Source: an uncultured Muribaculaceae bacterium
Lineage (GTDB): Bacteria; Bacteroidota; Bacteroidia; Bacteroidales; Muribaculaceae
DNA: 13,409 bases
Direction of reading: 5' to 3'
Assembly: GCA_910585755.1 (NCBI GenBank)
Contig: CAJUFH010000069.1
Coordinates: 1-13,409, forward strand
Of the stretch, positions 12,425 to 13,409 are shown piece by piece. The position numbers were made by a program, and so were the translations under genes. Below the pieces are notes generated by a model. It made no database searches, was not told where the DNA came from, and was given only the letters and a program-made list of their open reading frames with translations. Every line of letters begins with the position of its first letter. Position 1 is the first letter of the stretch.

Positions 12425-13409
12425 TATTTCTGACATAATAGCCGAAAATGACAGACGCCGCGGGGAGATGTTCTCGCGGTTCAACCCGATTACGGGAGAA
12501 GGGTCCGTAGGGGACCGTTTCTTTGTCTCTATCCCTGACTTCCCGGTCAGGAAGCAATGGCTCCCCGTCTCAATGGCCGACAACGCTTTTGTCAAGGCCC
12601 TTATCCGGAATAACGGGATTGACGGATTCTTGCGCGACAATATGGGGGTCGAACCAACCCCTGAAGACAGGGAGGCGGTCATTGACCGGTTTGTCCGGCT
12701 ACGCTCACTGCACGACTTCCCGTTTTGGGCCGCCACTTTCGTCTACATAAAGAACAAGGAGGTCGGCCAGCCCGACTGCCTTTTCCGGCTGACTTACCCC
12801 CAACGCAGGTTTGTCGCTATGCTCGAACGCATGAGGCTCACCGGAAAGCCGATACGCGTAATCCTCCTTAAGGCGCGGCAATGGGGCGGCTCAACGACCT
12901 CGCAGATTTATATGGCGTGGCTTCAGCTCATTCATCGCACCGGCTTGAACTCGCTCATCATTTCAAACTACAACAAGGGTTCGGAAACCATCAAGGGGAT
13001 GTTTAAGAAGATGATCGACGCATACCCGGTGGCGATGCTCCACGAGGTTGGGGATGTCTATTCGGAAAATGAGGAAAAACTTGTCGGCGTCGGCCGCTCC
13101 GGCCTTACCCAGCTCGTGCCGCAGCGCAACGCCACAATATCGATAGGCTCGGCTGAGTCGCCCGACTCCTGCCGAGGCGGGGACTACGCCCTCGTCCACC
13201 TTTCGGAGGTCGGCCTGTGGAAAGCCACGGACGGAAAGAAGCCTGAGGACATTGTGCGCTCCGCCTGTTCCGGCGTGCTCTACCGCCCCTACACGATGAT
13301 TGTCTATGAGAGCACGGCCAACGGCGTGGGAAATTTCTTTCACAACGAGTATGTAGTGGAAAACCCAGGCGCGGATGACCCCTGGGGCCAGGTTGATTTG
13401 ACCCCCGAA
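12402..13409 (+). CDS. Terminase large subunit, N-terminal ATPase part (runs off right edge)
   Basis: 336 codons are in the window and the frame is still open at the edge. The protein is the ATP-driven packaging motor that also cuts genomic DNA. Visible motifs are a Walker A variant at residues 157-165 (KARQWGGST, the R-Q-x-G-x-S/T form of large terminases), a hydrophobic strand ending in the acidic Walker B pair at 263-269 (ALVHLSE, with Glu269 as likely catalytic base), and the C-motif coupling element at 302-308 (YESTANG). A long N-terminal region (about 125 residues) precedes the adenine-binding area (LTYPQRRF, near 130-137). The RNase H-like nuclease domain should follow beyond the edge. 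The ATG at 12402 lies inside the small-subunit gene, giving a 23-nt overlap and probable coupling. Confidence 0.93.
   Translation, partial: MTKEEAGNISDIIAENDRRRGEMFSRFNPITGEGSVGDRFFVSIPDFPVRKQWLPVSMADNAFVKALIRNNGIDGFLRDNMGVEPTPEDREAVIDRFVRLRSLHDFPFWAATFVYIKNKEVGQPDCLFRLTYPQRRFVAMLERMRLTGKPIRVILLKARQWGGSTTSQIYMAWLQLIHRTGLNSLIISNYNKGSETIKGMFKKMIDAYPVAMLHEVGDVYSENEEKLVGVGRSGLTQLVPQRNATISIGSAESPDSCRGGDYALVHLSEVGLWKATDGKKPEDIVRSACSGVLYRPYTMIVYESTANGVGNFFHNEYVVENPGADDPWGQVDLTPE

Noticed and set aside
1..13409. CRISPR array, tRNA, rRNA, insertion sequence, integrase or defence genes
   Set aside because: No regularly spaced repeats, cloverleaf-like segments, transposase or recombinase motifs were seen on either strand.

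Overview
The window reads as part of the genome of a tailed phage or prophage of a Bacteroidales bacterium, most likely with podovirus-like (P22/T7-type) particle logic: a separate scaffold, a large capsid protein, and a propeller-like tail protein with no long tail-tape gene in view. The host assignment rests on the Bacteroides-type -7 promoter elements (TAnnTTTG) facing both ways near 11.9 kb, the near absence of strong Shine-Dalgarno sequences, and protein families I associate with Bacteroidales phages (the holin, the DUF6808-like lysis-region protein, the C-terminal block of the left-hand tail protein). Most of the window is GC-rich, which would suit a GC-rich member of the order such as Alistipes, but that is a guess. 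No integrase, repressor, tRNA or host gene is visible, so prophage and free phage cannot be told apart.

Layout: at the left edge a plus-strand structural gene (about 50-1426), whose 5' part is cut off or frameshifted, runs into a bidirectional hairpin terminator (1463-1493). From 11871 down to 1540 every gene lies on the minus strand, in the order scaffold, a tiny 52-residue ORF, major capsid protein, a Pro/Glu-rich capsid-region protein, a head-tail adaptor-like protein, three fibre or appendage proteins, GH24 endolysin, holin, a membrane-anchored DUF6808-like protein, and three tandem paralogues of unknown function. Many junctions overlap or nearly touch (ATGA, TGATG, 1-3 nt gaps), as expected of a co-transcribed and translationally coupled late operon. 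At 11872-12001 a short divergent promoter region separates this arm from the plus-strand packaging genes: a probable small terminase (12002-12424) overlapping the large terminase (12402 to the right edge, incomplete).

Together the genes cover capsid assembly (scaffold, capsid), DNA packaging (terminases), head-tail joining and tail appendages, and lysis (endolysin, holin, possible spanin-like protein). If the contig is circular or permuted, the plus-strand gene at the left edge could be the far end of the same rightward operon that starts with the terminases, making a two-arm genome with one divergent promoter and one convergent terminator.

The most unusual observation is the 52-residue ORF at 10973-11131. 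Its last 35 residues align without gaps to residues 20-54 of the major capsid protein next door (22 of 35 identical), yet 12 of the 22 identical residues use different codons. It starts by TGATG overlap with the scaffold stop. This looks like a maintained, free-standing copy of the capsid N-arm and not a recent duplication scar.
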